Assembly: GCA_001557505.1 (NCBI GenBank)
Contig: LSAX01000005.1
Coordinates: 186,001-250,000 of the forward strand
Length of the DNA: 64,000 nt
Direction: 5' to 3'
Source: Reticulascus tulasneorum
Taxonomy: Eukaryota > Ascomycota > Sordariomycetes > Glomerellales > Reticulascaceae
The translations under genes and the position numbers were made by a program. Below, piece by piece: positions 8,790 through 20,939 of the stretch (within the stretch, counting starts at the first letter, position 1; every line of letters starts with the position of its first letter). The notes under the pieces were generated by a model. It had not been told where the DNA came from. It saw only the letters and a program-made list of their open reading frames with translations, and searched no databases.

Positions 8790-10918
8790 TGTGTTTGCGT
8801 GGCAGATTCAGGTCGGCCTAGACGACCCAGAGTAAATCAAGTCTTTTGGCCCAAGCTGAAGCCTGGTAGTGTTTAAGAGCATAAGCACAAGGGCGAGGAA
8901 GATGGCGGGGAAGGGATCATTATTATGTCTGGTGACTCTCGCATCCTCCATTTATAGCCAAATTCTTACATTAAATGCAATCAATGATGAGCAGATCACT
9001 ACGCGACACTGCAACACTGCAACACTGCAACACTGCAACACTGCTGCTGTGGCGAGTCTCCCGTGGCCGGCTTCTCCAGCTTCTGCCAGAAGCTTCCTAC
9101 TTAATTCTTCTTAATTAAGCCTCCCTACTTCGTAACCACATCTTTTTCTACCTGATTGTCTGCTCCAGCAACGGGGCGGATCCTAGGCATCCCACAACGC
9201 AAAGAGAATCGCTTATATTTCAAGGGCGCCTTCACTTGCGCCTTGGCTTCTTGGTTCCCTATTCCCAACAAGTCGCCAGAACCTCCCGTATTGTCCGTCC
9301 ACCGCAAGGGTTGCATAACGGCGAGGCCGCTGTGGCGCTAGAGGTAGGGGGCTTGAGAAGCATTCGAAAATCATCTGAATGAGATCGAGGAGGCTATGCA
9401 TCTGGCTTGTTTCGTGCGTGTACGTTCGTGTTGTGAGTGGGATATGTTTGTGCTGGATGTTGCTGCCCTTGAATAACTTGCTGCCTGACAGGTGGATGAG
9501 TGAAGAACGGGGAGAAACCAGATTAAGCGGAAGTTTTAACGGAATGGGCAGATATATGATCCTGACTTGTCAGTCCAATGAGAAGTGCGGAAATGACATG
9601 CAGCTGCGTCGAACCAACAAGCATTAAATCTACAGCTGAAAGGATCTCGGCCATGTGCCTCCCGCCCACAGTGTCGACGGGCAATAACTAAAAGACAAAT
9701 AAATGATGCCTGGCGTTATTTTATTGCCTCCAAGGGCTCCGGTTCTACGACCATGCCAGCCAAGTCCACAGGAAACCGGCGAGGCCTCACCTCATTTGGC
9801 TGCCTGGGGCTCGTGATATCATAATTGCAGCCCACGAGGAGCAACCAGCATGTGTTTCATAGCACCTATCCCGACTAGGCAACCATTCTGAGCTCTTCCA
9901 AACTGCATCGCATCGGACAAACACCTAGGTAGGCGATGGATTCGGCGATGGGCTGGATTAAGAGGTTGGACAAGACGTAGAGGTTCGAGCAGCCAAACTT
10001 TGTACAAATTCGATCAATGGGCATGTTTCCCGCTCTGGCTTTGCGACGGTCGGGAGTTGGGAGAGCCAAACCGAGCTGAGGCTATGATGAAAGTCACAGA
10101 GGGAGATTGTCACATCCTTTGCTCGCCAAATACCTGTGAATGCGCATTCAAGGCCTTAAATATCAAACCCCACTGTCTTCAGCATAGAAACCAGAACTGC
10201 AGCTAGTCTCGAGACCTACATGCATACCGGGACAATATACCACTCTTGAAGGCACACAAGAATGCCAAAGGATGATCCCAACAGGTCTAGCGCAGCAAGA
10301 TGCTACAGTGCAACAAAGCCAGGCACTGTTGATGATGTAGTCATGCCGCGGCCATTGCGCGGGCGGGCGGCAGGGACAGAGAAATTCGCGGGCGTTCAAC
10401 GTCACACCGTTCAGGCAACGCAAAAAGCGAGTGCTGGTTCCCCCAATGTGGGGTTGTGCCTAGCGACATCCACGTAATTCTTTCATGTAGACTGACGAAT
10501 CAGAGGTCCCGAATGAGTGGCCATGAACCGGAGACGACCGAATCTCAAATCCGGGCAGGGCCGGCGGTTGCCCATATGACAGCGAAGGAAAATATTCTGG
10601 CGGCTCACGACACTCAGCCAGATTTCAAATGTGATGAAAGTGGCAAAGAACAGCTCACGGTATTCCATAGTTTAGGAAATGTGTTGCTCAGCGGTGACCA
10701 CGACGTTTTGCCATCCCGCTTATGTATGGACGCCGAACGGATAAACGTTTCGTCTTATTAGCTCGCTATGGGCTCTGGCGCGCTTGGGGCAAAGCGGTGT
10801 GGGGTATAAGGGCTGGCGTCTGCCGTGGACCGGCTTGAAAAAGAAAAGCAAGAGTTAAAATATTTCAAATCCCGAGTCCTAGACTACACACAACCAAAAA
10901 GTGTTTCCCCCTCAATAC
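8790..10918. other. Intergenic, no gene seen
   Basis: 2.1 kb. It includes an 8-bp microsatellite at 9007-9042. Frames are short and without domains; the last part is the promoter of the MFS gene. Confidence 0.5.
9007..9042. repeat. 8-bp tandem repeat (CACTGCAA), about 4.5 copies
   Basis: Four perfect copies of CACTGCAA and a partial fifth lie in intergenic DNA, followed by two CTG units. Confidence 0.9.
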
Positions 10919-12363
10919 ATGACATATATCGACCGCGGCGCAGAGGACACCTGCTTAAACAACCGCTATTCACTCACGGAGCCAGCACCGTCGACTCCAG
11001 TGACGCCCGAGCAGCCCGGGTTTGACGCTGAGAAGGCGCCGGCTCTTCAATATGGAGGCACCGGCCTGACGAGACACTCCACCGACCTCAACTTCCCCGA
11101 GGGCGGGTTGGGAGCATGGCTCGTGGTTTTTGGCTCGTTCTGTGCGATGCTCTCTGTGTTTGGCCTCATCAACACCGCAGCAGTCTTTGAGTCGTACTTC
11201 TCGACGCACCAGCTGGCCGAATACTCGTCGTCCGAGATCGGCTGGATCTTCAGCTTGTACCTGTTCGTCGTGTTCTTCGTGGGCATACAGGTCGGGCCAA
11301 TCTTCGACCGATATGGCCCTCGGGTCGTGGTCGGCGTGGGTGGTGTGCTGATAGCTGCCAGTCTGCTCCTTCTGAGTTTCTGCGAAAGTGAGTACCAAAC
11401 CGAGTTACCCTGCTGCTTGAACATCAAGCTGATTTACTAGATTACTATCAAATCATCCTGACCTACTCTGTCCTCGGCGGGCTGGGAGGGGCGTTGCTGA
11501 ACTCGCCAGCGTACGCGGCCATCGCGCACTTCTTCAATGCGCGCCGCGGCTTCGCGACGGGCATAGCGGCGACGTCCGGCTCGATCGGGGGCATCGTGTT
11601 CCCGATCCTCCTCCAGCGGCTGCTCCCAACTCTGGGGTTCGCCTGGACCACAAGAGTCCTTGGGTTCATCCTGCTGGCGCTTGCCGTCCCGGCCAACCTC
11701 TTCATACGCTCTCGCCTGCCCCCGCGCGACCGCGTGGCATCGATCTGGCCGGATTTCTCTGTCTTCTGTGATGTCAAGTTCACTCTCTCGGCGGTAGGCA
11801 TCTTCTTCATGGAGTGGGGCCTCTTCGTCCCGCTCACCTTCATCATCTCGTACGCTGCGGACCACGGACAGGATGCCACTCATGCGTACACACTTCTCTC
11901 TCTGTTGAACGCGGGCTCCGTGTGCGGAAGATTCATCCCGGGGTTCCTTGCAGACAAGATTGGGCGGTTCAATGTTATCCTGATGACGATCGCTCTCTGC
12001 ATCGCCACTGTCCTTGGGTTGTGGCTGCCCGCCGGGGACTCGCAGCCGATGCTCATGGCGTTCGTGGTCCTGTTTGGGTTCGCCAGCGGGAGCAACCTGG
12101 GGCTGATTCCGGTGTGCCTAGGCCAGCTCTGCGACCCCCGGGACTATGGACGGGTGCTGTCTGCAGCCATGATGGTTGCCAGCTTCGGAACCCTCAGCAG
12201 CTTGCCAATCGCAGGCGCCATCCTGGAAGCTGGGAACACCAGGGGCGATGCAGGCTGGACGGCCTTGATCATCTTTGCCGCAGTATCCTACGTGCTCGCG
12301 TTCGGGTGCTACGCTGCCGCGAGGGTTCTGGCGGTCGGATGGAGTTGGAAGAGAATCTTCTGA
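10919..12363 (+). CDS. MFS transporter, monocarboxylate-porter-like, 463 aa
   Basis: Exons 10919-11387 and 11441-12363. The 53-nt intron (11388-11440) uses GTGAGT, a GCTGAT branch and CTAG. After a polar N-terminus of about 55 residues there are roughly twelve hydrophobic segments. An Asn-Phe-Pro-Glu-Gly-Gly-x-Gly-Ala-Trp entry to helix 1 is typical of fungal MCT-like transporters. A motif A-like Asp-Arg-Tyr-Gly-Pro-Arg lies between helices 2 and 3, and Arg-Arg-Gly-x-Ala-x-Gly-Ile-Ala at helix 4. The family moves monocarboxylates, riboflavin or secondary metabolites across the plasma membrane; substrate not assigned. An in-frame GTG lies 18 nt upstream, but the ATG at 10919 is the eukaryotic start. 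Confidence 0.88.
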
Positions 12364-14082
12364 GTCGTCTGGAAGGCGACACGACGTCGTTGACTTTGAA
12401 TCCTGGGGATCTTCATGGGATTGTGGGGGGTTCCAGGACCCTGCATGTGTGTGGTGATGGATTTTTGTCCCGGTGGTAGATCATCGATCAGTAGATTGGA
12501 TGAATTGGTTTCGGGGTGGCTTTCTGTGAACGCGAGCGGCGGGTGTGTCCTTTGCTCCATTTCAATCATACACATGCATGGACTTTGGGTTTGACGGCCA
12601 GCTTGAACAACTGGGGGGCAAAGTAGGGATGACAGTCTGATGCAGACGGGTCAATCCTATGGTAGGATGATGGGCAGGCAGATGGTAGGGGGGACAAAGA
12701 GATTGGAAGTTTATACACGAAACTCGAGTATTTTAGTACACAAGTTATTGGCTATAATATTTAATCGATCATCTAAGAGCTGCTCAAATATCCAGGTCAC
12801 TACCATCTTACTACCTAGCTTGCCTTCCATTGCCTCGACCATTGTCTACCCTGGCCTGCCAGGTCGTATCATCGTGTCCCTTAGGGGCCGTTTTGTCTCA
12901 CTTCGGGGTCCCATGGCGCTGCACACGTGCGCCCAGCCACCTGGACAAGCAAAAAGATCTGGGTGTCCAGGGTGCATCTGGGGGGGGGGGTGTCCACGGT
13001 GTTTTTAGTACGTACTGTGCCTTTACCGAACCAAGTAAACGCGGCTTGTGGGTGTGAAGACAAACCTTGAGACCCAGCCCCGCCCATTTCCGTTTCGTTT
13101 GCCCGCTCACCCAAGCAACTCGACGAAAAATTTCATCATAGCCCCCGGAGTCGCGGGGGAAGCGAGACCCTGAATCCCTTGAATCCCTGGGGCCGATGTA
13201 CCTTCGTACTACGTAGTAGGTCAGTCTGTATGGAGCACAATCAATCAATCAATCAGTCAATCAACCAACCCCCGTCGACAAAAGGGCTTCGAGAAGCACG
13301 AAAAAATAGAATACGTATTGCCAGACCCGACGTCCGTCATTCGCCAGGCCCGGGGCGATACAATCGACGGAATTCCAGGTTACTTACTCTTTATTCCCTG
13401 TTCGATATCTGGTCGCGCGCAAAATAACCCGACTGGAAGCTTTCGGGGAAGGGGAGCTCCCAGTCTAGGTGGGAAACGGGGGTCCCCCAAGGCAATGTCG
13501 AGGTGACGATCGCCGACGTCATTCTCTCTGGAAGCTCTGGACCAGGTGGTGCCCTGTTCCACGGGGGGTGTGGGTGTGCTGTGTGTTGTGATTTTCCATC
13601 CACGAAGCCTCATCTCATCTCGGGCGAACAACATTGGAGTGGAGCAGATGCTGCAACAGACCTTGGCTACGAATGCCTTACAGATTACCGAAAACTGGGA
13701 ACCATCCTTGTTGGTCGGATTGTTGTTCGTCGTCGTCGTTCGAGTTCGATATAATCCCCCTCGACCTTCCCTCGCCCTTCCACAACTACCTTGCTCCATC
13801 TCCCCCCCAGCCCCCAATTCCAGCAGCTCCCACACATCCATCCCGCGACCGAACCCTCAAGAACCGCAGTCGACCAACCACCTCGACTTTTCGCACCACA
13901 CTCCTGCATCGTCGCATCTTGCAAACTCTCTCGCCCGGGATAGAGCGCATATAACTAATTCTCTGCCCCTCCCACTTTCTACGCCCTTTGCATCTCGTCC
14001 TTCTCCCCGTCCCGACCGAACTCTCTCTCTCTCTCTCTCTCCAAAAGCGACATCGCCATCGCCCCAGAAACCCGCCGCAATA
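12364..14082. other. Intergenic: promoter and long 5' leader of the MARVEL gene
   Basis: 1.7 kb. It contains an 11-G tract at 12980-12990, a perfect palindrome TACTACGTAGTA at 13207-13218, a degenerate (TCAA)n stretch near 13239-13268, and a pyrimidine-rich leader leading to a CT tract just before the ATG. No supported coding region. Confidence 0.5.
14021..14040 (+). repeat. (CT)10 microsatellite in the 5' leader
   Basis: Ten perfect CT units end 42 nt before the ATG at 14083. Pyrimidine-rich leaders are common near transcription starts of strongly expressed ascomycete genes; a promoter role here is inference. Confidence 0.85.
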
Positions 14083-14819
14083 ATGTTTTTCGCCGTGTTT
14101 TTCGCCTTTTGGCGTTTTATGCAGATCATCACTCTGGTAAGTTCTTGTACCACCCAACCCGCAGTTCCACGATGTTGGTACCAAGCTCGCCGCCAGCTCC
14201 GGCCGCCGACGTCTGGCTCCGAGCATCGCGTTGATCCCGCAGACCTCATTTACTGACCCTTGGACTGCAGATTATCGTGGTCGGCATGTTGTCGTGGTTC
14301 GTGAACGGATACGTCACCAGAAACGAGCTCACGCCCAACTTCATCCTCGTCTTGTTCATCGTCTCCGTCCTGGGCCTGGCCTGGGCAATCTTTACCCTCT
14401 TCAGCTACCACCGTAGCAGCACGAACTCGCTCTTCGTCTCCGTTGTCGACCTCGCTTTCGTCGGAGCCTTCATCGCCGGCGTGTGGTATCTTCGGGGAAT
14501 CCGCAACATCGACTGCACCAATGTCACGCGCGACGGCAACTGGCAGGCCAATTTCGGCAGCATATTTAGCGTCTCCGGCGCGGATTGGGACATCAACACC
14601 GACAAGCCCTGCGCCATGCTCAAGGCCTCGTGGGCCTTCGCCATCATGAACTGCTGCTTCTTCTTCTTCACGGCCGTCCTGGCTTGGTTCCACGGCGACC
14701 GCATGTCCGCCCAGTCCGACCGCAAATACTCTCGCGACAGCCACCACCACCGACGAAGCGGCAGCCACCACAGCCACCACAGCCGACGCAGCTCGCGCTC
14801 CCACCGGGTGTATGTCTAA
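14083..14819 (+). CDS. MARVEL-domain membrane protein with His/Ser/Arg tail, 200 aa
   Basis: Exons 14083-14136 and 14271-14819. The 134-nt intron (14137-14270) uses GTAAGT, a TACTGAC branch and TGCAG. Four hydrophobic helices in the MARVEL arrangement: about 5-35, 45-65, 75-95 and 140-160. The loop before helix 4 has two Cys and an Asn-x-Thr site. The C-terminal 35 residues are a low-complexity run of Ser, His and Arg. MARVEL proteins organise sterol-rich membrane domains and vesicle traffic; this specific member is uncharacterised to my knowledge. The short first exon encodes only the start of helix 1, so a model beginning in exon 2 would lose that helix. Confidence 0.85.
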
Positions 14820-15237
14820 GGCGGCCAGGGCGGTGCGCTGTATAAAGGATCGCTGGAGCGACGAGCGGCATAGGTCTATCGCTGCGGCGTGGACGATAAG
14901 AGGACCCTCGGGATGGATATGAGTTGGGGATTGGAGGATTTCTTGTCTATATGGGACGCTTCAAACCGTCGAGACGGCCGCTGGGAGAATTTGGCTCTTC
15001 TGCTGGCGTATCTGGGACCCTTATTATATCATGATGATGACGCGATGTACTCTCCATCATCCGGAGCATTACTTTCGCACCTTTACTGTATGTTTGTTGT
15101 TTAATGCCCATATCCCGTCAGTCTTGGCTGGGCCAGTCTGGCATCCAGTATCATACATTGTACAGATTTGAATTATAAATATGATTAAATCGAACAAACG
15201 TCCGCATCTCGACACATGCAGGACCTCGTTGCTTCAT
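14820..15237. other. Convergent 3' region
   Basis: 418 bp between the MARVEL gene stop and the DPH2 stop. It should hold both 3' UTRs and terminators. Nothing else seen. Confidence 0.5.
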
Positions 15238-16902
15238 CTAACTCTTATCTTCGGCTTCGCCAACCGTGTAGCCTCTCGCCACTCCACTTCGGCCTTCTTC
15301 CACAACAGCACTGGTCTCTTCGTGTGCAAAGTCGCTCCCTAGACCCTGCCATGTGCGTTGAGACCTGAGGAACTCGGCTCCGGGACTCAGGACCCCGTTC
15401 ACGGTCGCCAGCTCTCCCACGGCTCTCTTCGTCAAGGCATTGGAATCTGTCCTTGGCGGTTGAGTCGAGCTCCCCCTCGGGTCTCCGTTGACTGCAACCC
15501 GCATGGGTTGGCTGTGACTGACCAGCCTTCCTGTCCGCAGGTCAAACACTGGCGGTGCCGACTCTTCGCCATCGACGCCGCCTTCACAGTATGCAGTGTC
15601 TTGGGACTGGTCTGCCACCTGGCCAGCTACCTCCGCAGAATCCGTCCCTGGATCTTCCAGCCGTAGTCTCTCCATTCCGCCCCACCACTCTACTCCCCAG
15701 ACGCGCTCAGAGTCTGGCATCAGAGCGGCCTCAAGCTCAAACGGCGTGATGACTGGCCGATAGAAGCCGGCGTCATCCTCCACGAGGCCGCTCTCCCAAC
15801 ACCCGACCACGACCCAGCCATCGACCTCGGCAAAGTTTGCCAACTTGGATGCATTCAACTTGCCAACCACAATTGTGTAGCTTTTCTTCCCAGCATCCGC
15901 AATGCGCCGTCGAATGAGATCGATGTTCGCCAGATAGTTGGAAACACTGAGCGTGTTGACAAGAATGCCGATGACGCCGGCGGTGGCAAGCGTGAGGACA
16001 CGCGCGTAGCGGCGACGAAGAAGAGTAGTCGTCGTCTGGGTAGGATCCGTCATTGTGGAGGGTTTCGACGTGGATAGAACGTGGAGAGAGGACATTCGGC
16101 TTTGCAGGGCAAGGAGGAGGGCCGAGGGCGGTTCGGAAATATGGAAGAGCGCGTATTCCCTCAGGTCGGGTCCGGCGTCGTCGCTGTCGGGTGCTCCGGT
16201 TCTCTCCAGCTTTCGATTGGGTATCGTGCCGGCAGGGTCGTGTACCACGGCGGTGGAAAGAAGATTCCTGTAACCTATGGACTGCAGCCTCGTCCAGACC
16301 GGCACCAAGTGATCCTGATATGTGATATCGGCCATCAGCACAACCTTCGCGTCCTTGTCCGAAAACTCTTGCTCAAAGGATCGAATCGCCGCATCGTGAT
16401 CGAGTCTGTGTTGTGTAAAAACGTATATAACTGGGAGCCGTGATGTCGGTGAGAGACAAGCTCGTCCATAATGCACCACTACTTGGGCATCGGCATGCTC
16501 TGCGGCAATCTCGTCGATACAGCAGGCGCTGTACGACGTGTCCGCTAAGATATACAGCCGTACCGTAGGATGCGGCGTCTCGGTCGAGTCTTGTGCCGTC
16601 GGGTTCGGATGTTCGTTTTCTGTGTGCTCTCCCGGTAGCTCTGGCTGGACCAGCTTCCTGGTCAGCGCCTCGATAACCCAGGTCGCATCTCGCAGCATCA
16701 CGTCTGGGAACTGCAGCGCGACGCGAGTCCATCCGCCCTCCCTGATCTCCCGCGCGGTGCGGTCGATCTCGTACGTCGAATGGAGGTCATCTTCGCTCCA
16801 CCGCGGTACATCTTCCGGGTTTATGACAGGAGTAGGGTCCTCGAATATGTGTTCTGCTGGTGTTGACAATACTGGGGGTGCTGAGAGTTCTTCAGCCATC
16901 AT
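15238..16902 (-). CDS. DPH2: Diphthamide biosynthesis protein 2, 554 aa
   Basis: Single exon. Dph2 pairs with Dph1 in the iron-sulfur enzyme that adds the 3-amino-3-carboxypropyl group of SAM to the target histidine of elongation factor 2, the first step of diphthamide synthesis in the cytosol. Diagnostic segments: [15 protein letters not shown], carrying the first cluster cysteine; the Gly-Lys-Leu-Asn-x-x-Lys-Leu-Ala-Asn-Phe region; and Gly-Cys-Trp-Glu-Ser-Gly-Leu followed by [10 protein letters not shown]. The frame stays open 141 nt upstream, but the Met-Met-Ala-Glu-Glu at 16902 fits the family N-terminus. The second of the two Mets (16899) is equally possible. Confidence 0.93.
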   Translation of the reverse strand: MMAEELSAPPVLSTPAEHIFEDPTPVINPEDVPRWSEDDLHSTYEIDRTAREIREGGWTRVALQFPDVMLRDATWVIEALTRKLVQPELPGEHTENEHPNPTAQDSTETPHPTVRLYILADTSYSACCIDEIAAEHADAQVVVHYGRACLSPTSRLPVIYVFTQHRLDHDAAIRSFEQEFSDKDAKVVLMADITYQDHLVPVWTRLQSIGYRNLLSTAVVHDPAGTIPNRKLERTGAPDSDDAGPDLREYALFHISEPPSALLLALQSRMSSLHVLSTSKPSTMTDPTQTTTTLLRRRYARVLTLATAGVIGILVNTLSVSNYLANIDLIRRRIADAGKKSYTIVVGKLNASKLANFAEVDGWVVVGCWESGLVEDDAGFYRPVITPFELEAALMPDSERVWGVEWWGGMERLRLEDPGTDSAEVAGQVADQSQDTAYCEGGVDGEESAPPVFDLRTGRLVSHSQPMRVAVNGDPRGSSTQPPRTDSNALTKRAVGELATVNGVLSPGAEFLRSQRTWQGLGSDFAHEETSAVVEEGRSGVARGYTVGEAEDKS

Positions 16903-17687
16903 GGAGGGAACGAAATATTTTTTCTTCCAGAAGCACGAGAGGCGAGGACAATTTTGGCGGGGTTGAGTGATGGCGGGGTTATCTGTACCTGCTTCCCCAT
17001 GTGCTAATTTAGTAGTATGTCTGAGCCACCAAGTAATTACCAAATCAACAAACCAAATAGCTAATTACTCAGGAGAGAAATTTTATCACATATACACCTT
17101 GGTATGCGAAATATAATTCCGAGCCTCGGGCACTGATTCGGTGATGTATACTTGGTGGTTCGGAGCAGTGCCTGATTGCTTGGGAGCGAATCGGCAGGTA
17201 CCCATTATTAATCCATCACGACTTACATCTCCACCAAGATCGTTCTGTGCAGTGTTGACTGGGGCAAGTTTGAATAAACCAAACAATAGAAGAGCACCAA
17301 AGACAGAACAAATATTCAGGTAAACTTGACAAATTGAATTATTGACCTCTTTGTAAGCTTATCTCATTCAGTCTACCTAAATAGTAGTGGAAATCTGTGA
17401 AGTATGCCTCGCGTTGCAAACCCGTCCATCCCTCCCATATACCACTTTTGCCAGTGTCCTAAATCAAACCCTTCCATGCCAAACGTGAGGCTTGATGCCC
17501 TCTATAACCGCTATCAAGGGCCAAGAAGGAGCTAAACGCATAAGCACAAGCACCCAGTAAAGATATCCATCTACCATGGCCTAGCAAAGGCGCCCGTATC
17601 TCTCGATCCACAGACTCTCGTCGCGGTCGACACTCATAAACACCATCAGGTCATCTCGATCGAGCACTGCAAGCCCCCGTCCATCCC
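16903..17687. other. Intergenic, no gene seen
   Basis: 785 bp between the DPH2 start and the stop of the large minus-strand gene. DPH2 promoter plus 3' flank of the downstream gene. Confidence 0.5.
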
Positions 17688-20600
17688 TCATGGCTCTGCG
17701 TCATCAATCACGTCCAGGTCAAAGTCTCGGATTCTAGGCGCGACACTGTCCGTCTCAGATCCATCTCGCCCCAGCAGAGGTCGCCCGCCGTTCCCACCGC
17801 GCCCGCTGATGGCAGTGCTGAAGCTCCCCCTCCTCGACTCTACCATGTCGTCGAGCACTAGGAATCCACCAGATCCGGTGATGCTTCCGGACAGCGGCAG
17901 CGGCGGCGCGTGGCTCGACGATGTGTTGGACCGGGCGTATCCTCCATACGCGCTGCTGTAGTCGTTCTGCGCGCTAAAGTCTCGACGTCGGATTGGGTAG
18001 TCGATCTCGTCAACGCGGTCAATGCCGCCAAATGTGGCTGCGCTCCGCAGGCTGCCTGGGCCGCCACCGCCTCCCTTCACGTTATCGCGGGACTGTACCC
18101 GTCGCATGTTTGCACCGTGCCTGCTTGATGCAGGCGTACGAATGCTGCTGCCGGTGTCGCTCTCGCTGACAACGCTGTGGGCCGAGCTGAAAGGTGGAAC
18201 GGATCCAGACGATCGGACTGATCGGGCGGCTGGCGTATGGTACCCTGTCGCAGAGCTCCTGCTTGTGCTGGTGATGGTGGTCGGTGGACCTCTGGGATAG
18301 GCCAGGTGTCGGGTCATCCCTTGGCTGCCGCCAATCACGGGACTGGTGTTTCCTGATCCTCCTGAACTATCCGCACCGCTGCTGCTGTTGATGCCATTTC
18401 CCCATGTCCGCTGCACGGCCCAGCAGTGTGAGAGCTCGTGGGATGCCTCCTCTGCTCCCACGCCAGAAGGTGCATTGCTAGACGATGCGCCCTTCCACGG
18501 CGGGACTCTCGTCCCCTTCAGGCGAGGGGACAGATGATACGGGACATCTTCTCGATACCGCACGTTGGGGGCATCCACGGAAACGCTGGCCAGAGTCTGG
18601 AGAACGCCGTAGATCAACACCCATCGGCCACGGCGTGCCACGGCTGGGTCAACCTCCGCAATCCGATCTCCCTTCTCGAACTTTACAAACGCATCAATGA
18701 GATCCGATTGCGTGAAATCGGAGCCGAGGATGTAGATATTCGTTGCCTCCGTATAAGCCAACTGCACTCGTCTCTCGAGCGCACCGCCTCGTCCTCCGTT
18801 TCCGCCGCCGTTCCCGTTGCCGTTGCCATTGTTGGTCTTCTTTGACGAGCTTTTGAACATCGACGAGCTTTCTCTGCTGGTGCTGGCTGGGATGGTCGGT
18901 ATCGACTCTGGAACGAGAGGATACGGGTGCGGGATGTGTGGGAATCGCAGCCGGTTGTCGAACTCGATCAGCATGTCGGTCATGGGCAGGTCTGGAAAGT
19001 CGGCGTCGAAGGATTTGTTTCCATTCTCGCTGACCATCATCCATTTGCGGCCGGAACGAGCCTCTGAGCCGTCCCAGACGATGTCGCGGTTGACGAGATA
19101 GTCGTAGAGCGCACCAAAGTCCTTCTGCAGGAACTGGGCCGTCGATCTGGTCAGCCACATGTCCTCGCTGTGCGGGCCATCTGATCCGCTCGGAGAGCCG
19201 GGTGGGTTGGTGCCGGTCTGTTGCGCCGGAGAGAGAGGCGGCCAGCAGCCATATATCCGGGTGTAGTGGCCAAGGAAAAACTTTTGCAGGCGATCTGCGG
19301 CCGCTTTCGCAGGTCCGTTTATGATGGCGCCAGCCGGCGGCCACATGTCATCGTATTGGAATTCCACCAGCCTTTCTTCTGCGGCTTGAACTCGCAGTTG
19401 GGTCTCGAGACAGGCTCGCTCGAGGAGTGCGCGAGTGATGGGTGTGATGGACTTGAAATCGGCGCTTCGCTCCAGCTGACTATACATGCCAGCGCAATGC
19501 AAGAAGCTTTCGCGCCAGCCCTCCTCCCATCGCACCTCCGAGCCTTCGGACCAGGCGAGCAGGCTGACGGCCGTCTCGGCGTCGTTGCGCACATCGTCGA
19601 TGCCGCGAGCAGAGAGATAGTTGAGGATCATTCCGACGTTGTCGGAATCTGACGGCAGGTACATGTCGAGCCGGGTGTGTAGGTCGGTCAGTGCCTGGTA
19701 GAGTGAGATGCCAACGAGGGAGGCGTGGTAGAGCAGGGCGAAAACATTCCGCGTGGTTATGTGATGTCGAAGCTGGTCCACCTTGGACGCATTTGAAGGC
19801 GTGGGAAAGTACATTTCGTACGAGATCTGCCCATCGGACTCGCCCAGGCTGGCATCCTCGGAAATCGGTGGCGTTGGCTGGCCGCTGCGGCCCATGCCGT
19901 AGCCTACATGCAAATGGCTGCCCCCTCTCATGTCGTGTCGTAGCATCGGGGGAGCACCGGCCGGTGACGGCGGCATGTGGATGTCCTCCTCGGTAGATCC
20001 TTCGCGCAGGAGCGTGATGAGATATCTGGACTCCGTCGCTTCGATAATGTGGGATGACAGACGGAAGGACGGGTTCGGGCGCGGCGACTGGCCCTTGTGT
20101 CCAAAAAATACCAGGACGTCGCCGTTTGGATCCCACAGCTCCGGGTCTTTGCGAAGCTTGTTCCATCTCTGGACAGGCCGGCCAGCACCAATCCATCGCT
20201 TGATGGGAGGTGTCACGGCCGGCTGGGGAACCGGCGGCAGCCTGCCTGCCGGTGGCGGGGACATGGCGGGGACGCCTTCCCAGGGCTCCATCTCCTGGCC
20301 GTGATACCGCATCTGCATGGCCTCGAGATTGTAGTTGTTACCGTCATACCCGTAGTCAGGCTCTTGTGCGTAGACATGCTGCCGCACAGTGGCCGACGAT
20401 TGAGGTCGGTAATCGCCGTGGCGGTCAGCGCTGCCGCGCCTGTCATCCTTGTCCTTGCGCCTGAAGGCGAAAGTCTTTGCCAGTCCTTTCCTCACGTCGC
20501 CGCTTTTCCGGTCCAGCATGCTCCGCAGTCCAGATTTCTCGATCCCGGACACGTCCTCGGTCTTGATGGTTGGCTTTCTCACCCGCGCATAGGCGAAGTC

Positions 20601-20939
20601 TTCCAGGGGGGCTCCTGGGTACTGGCCGACGACCATTCCGTCTCGTCGGCCATCGGTGCTTCCTCCACTCTGGCTGCCGACGCTCGGGGTGCTGGCCGTG
20701 CGGAAGTTGGTCATGGGCTCAACATCGCGCACGGGTTCCGAGAACTTGAGAAACCGCGCATTCGTCGTGCCAACGCCGGTGCCGACGGGAATGGATCCTT
20801 GGGGGAGCGGAAAATCCGAAATGGTCATGTCATCCTGTTCCGAGCTGGCTGCCGACTTGGCCCGGCTTCGCGACGAGCCCCTCCCATCGCCCTTGGTCTC
20901 CGTGATCTTCTTGCGCACGTATGCGCTTCGGCCGGACAT
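17688..20939 (-). CDS. Large disordered protein with DUF8004-like core, 1083 aa
   Basis: Single 3.25-kb exon. Residues 1-240 are Ser/Arg/Gly-rich and disordered. A folded core from about 245 begins Arg-Trp-Ile-Gly-Ala-Gly-Arg-Pro and continues through Asp-Pro-Glu-Leu-Trp-Asp-Pro-Asn-Gly-Asp-Val-Leu-Val-Phe-Phe; it runs to about 800. I match this from memory to the fungal DUF8004 family, whose function is unknown. The core includes Ala-Leu-Leu-Tyr-His-Ala-Ser-Leu-Val-Gly and an Asp-x-His-Thr-Arg segment. After it comes a 280-residue Ser/Gly-rich tail with Arg-Gly-Gly patches and an acidic end. No transmembrane helix or catalytic motif seen. Length and low-complexity flanks suggest a cytoplasmic scaffold, but that is inference. 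Confidence 0.85.
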   Translation of the reverse strand: MSGRSAYVRKKITETKGDGRGSSRSRAKSAASSEQDDMTISDFPLPQGSIPVGTGVGTTNARFLKFSEPVRDVEPMTNFRTASTPSVGSQSGGSTDGRRDGMVVGQYPGAPLEDFAYARVRKPTIKTEDVSGIEKSGLRSMLDRKSGDVRKGLAKTFAFRRKDKDDRRGSADRHGDYRPQSSATVRQHVYAQEPDYGYDGNNYNLEAMQMRYHGQEMEPWEGVPAMSPPPAGRLPPVPQPAVTPPIKRWIGAGRPVQRWNKLRKDPELWDPNGDVLVFFGHKGQSPRPNPSFRLSSHIIEATESRYLITLLREGSTEEDIHMPPSPAGAPPMLRHDMRGGSHLHVGYGMGRSGQPTPPISEDASLGESDGQISYEMYFPTPSNASKVDQLRHHITTRNVFALLYHASLVGISLYQALTDLHTRLDMYLPSDSDNVGMILNYLSARGIDDVRNDAETAVSLLAWSEGSEVRWEEGWRESFLHCAGMYSQLERSADFKSITPITRALLERACLETQLRVQAAEERLVEFQYDDMWPPAGAIINGPAKAAADRLQKFFLGHYTRIYGCWPPLSPAQQTGTNPPGSPSGSDGPHSEDMWLTRSTAQFLQKDFGALYDYLVNRDIVWDGSEARSGRKWMMVSENGNKSFDADFPDLPMTDMLIEFDNRLRFPHIPHPYPLVPESIPTIPASTSRESSSMFKSSSKKTNNGNGNGNGGGNGGRGGALERRVQLAYTEATNIYILGSDFTQSDLIDAFVKFEKGDRIAEVDPAVARRGRWVLIYGVLQTLASVSVDAPNVRYREDVPYHLSPRLKGTRVPPWKGASSSNAPSGVGAEEASHELSHCWAVQRTWGNGINSSSGADSSGGSGNTSPVIGGSQGMTRHLAYPRGPPTTITSTSRSSATGYHTPAARSVRSSGSVPPFSSAHSVVSESDTGSSIRTPASSRHGANMRRVQSRDNVKGGGGGPGSLRSAATFGGIDRVDEIDYPIRRRDFSAQNDYSSAYGGYARSNTSSSHAPPLPLSGSITGSGGFLVLDDMVESRRGSFSTAISGRGGNGGRPLLGRDGSETDSVAPRIRDFDLDVIDDAEP

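Noticed and set aside
11437..11883. Charged 148-codon minus-strand frame in the MFS gene
   Set aside because: Arg/Glu-rich composition is the reverse complement of hydrophobic codons of transmembrane helices.
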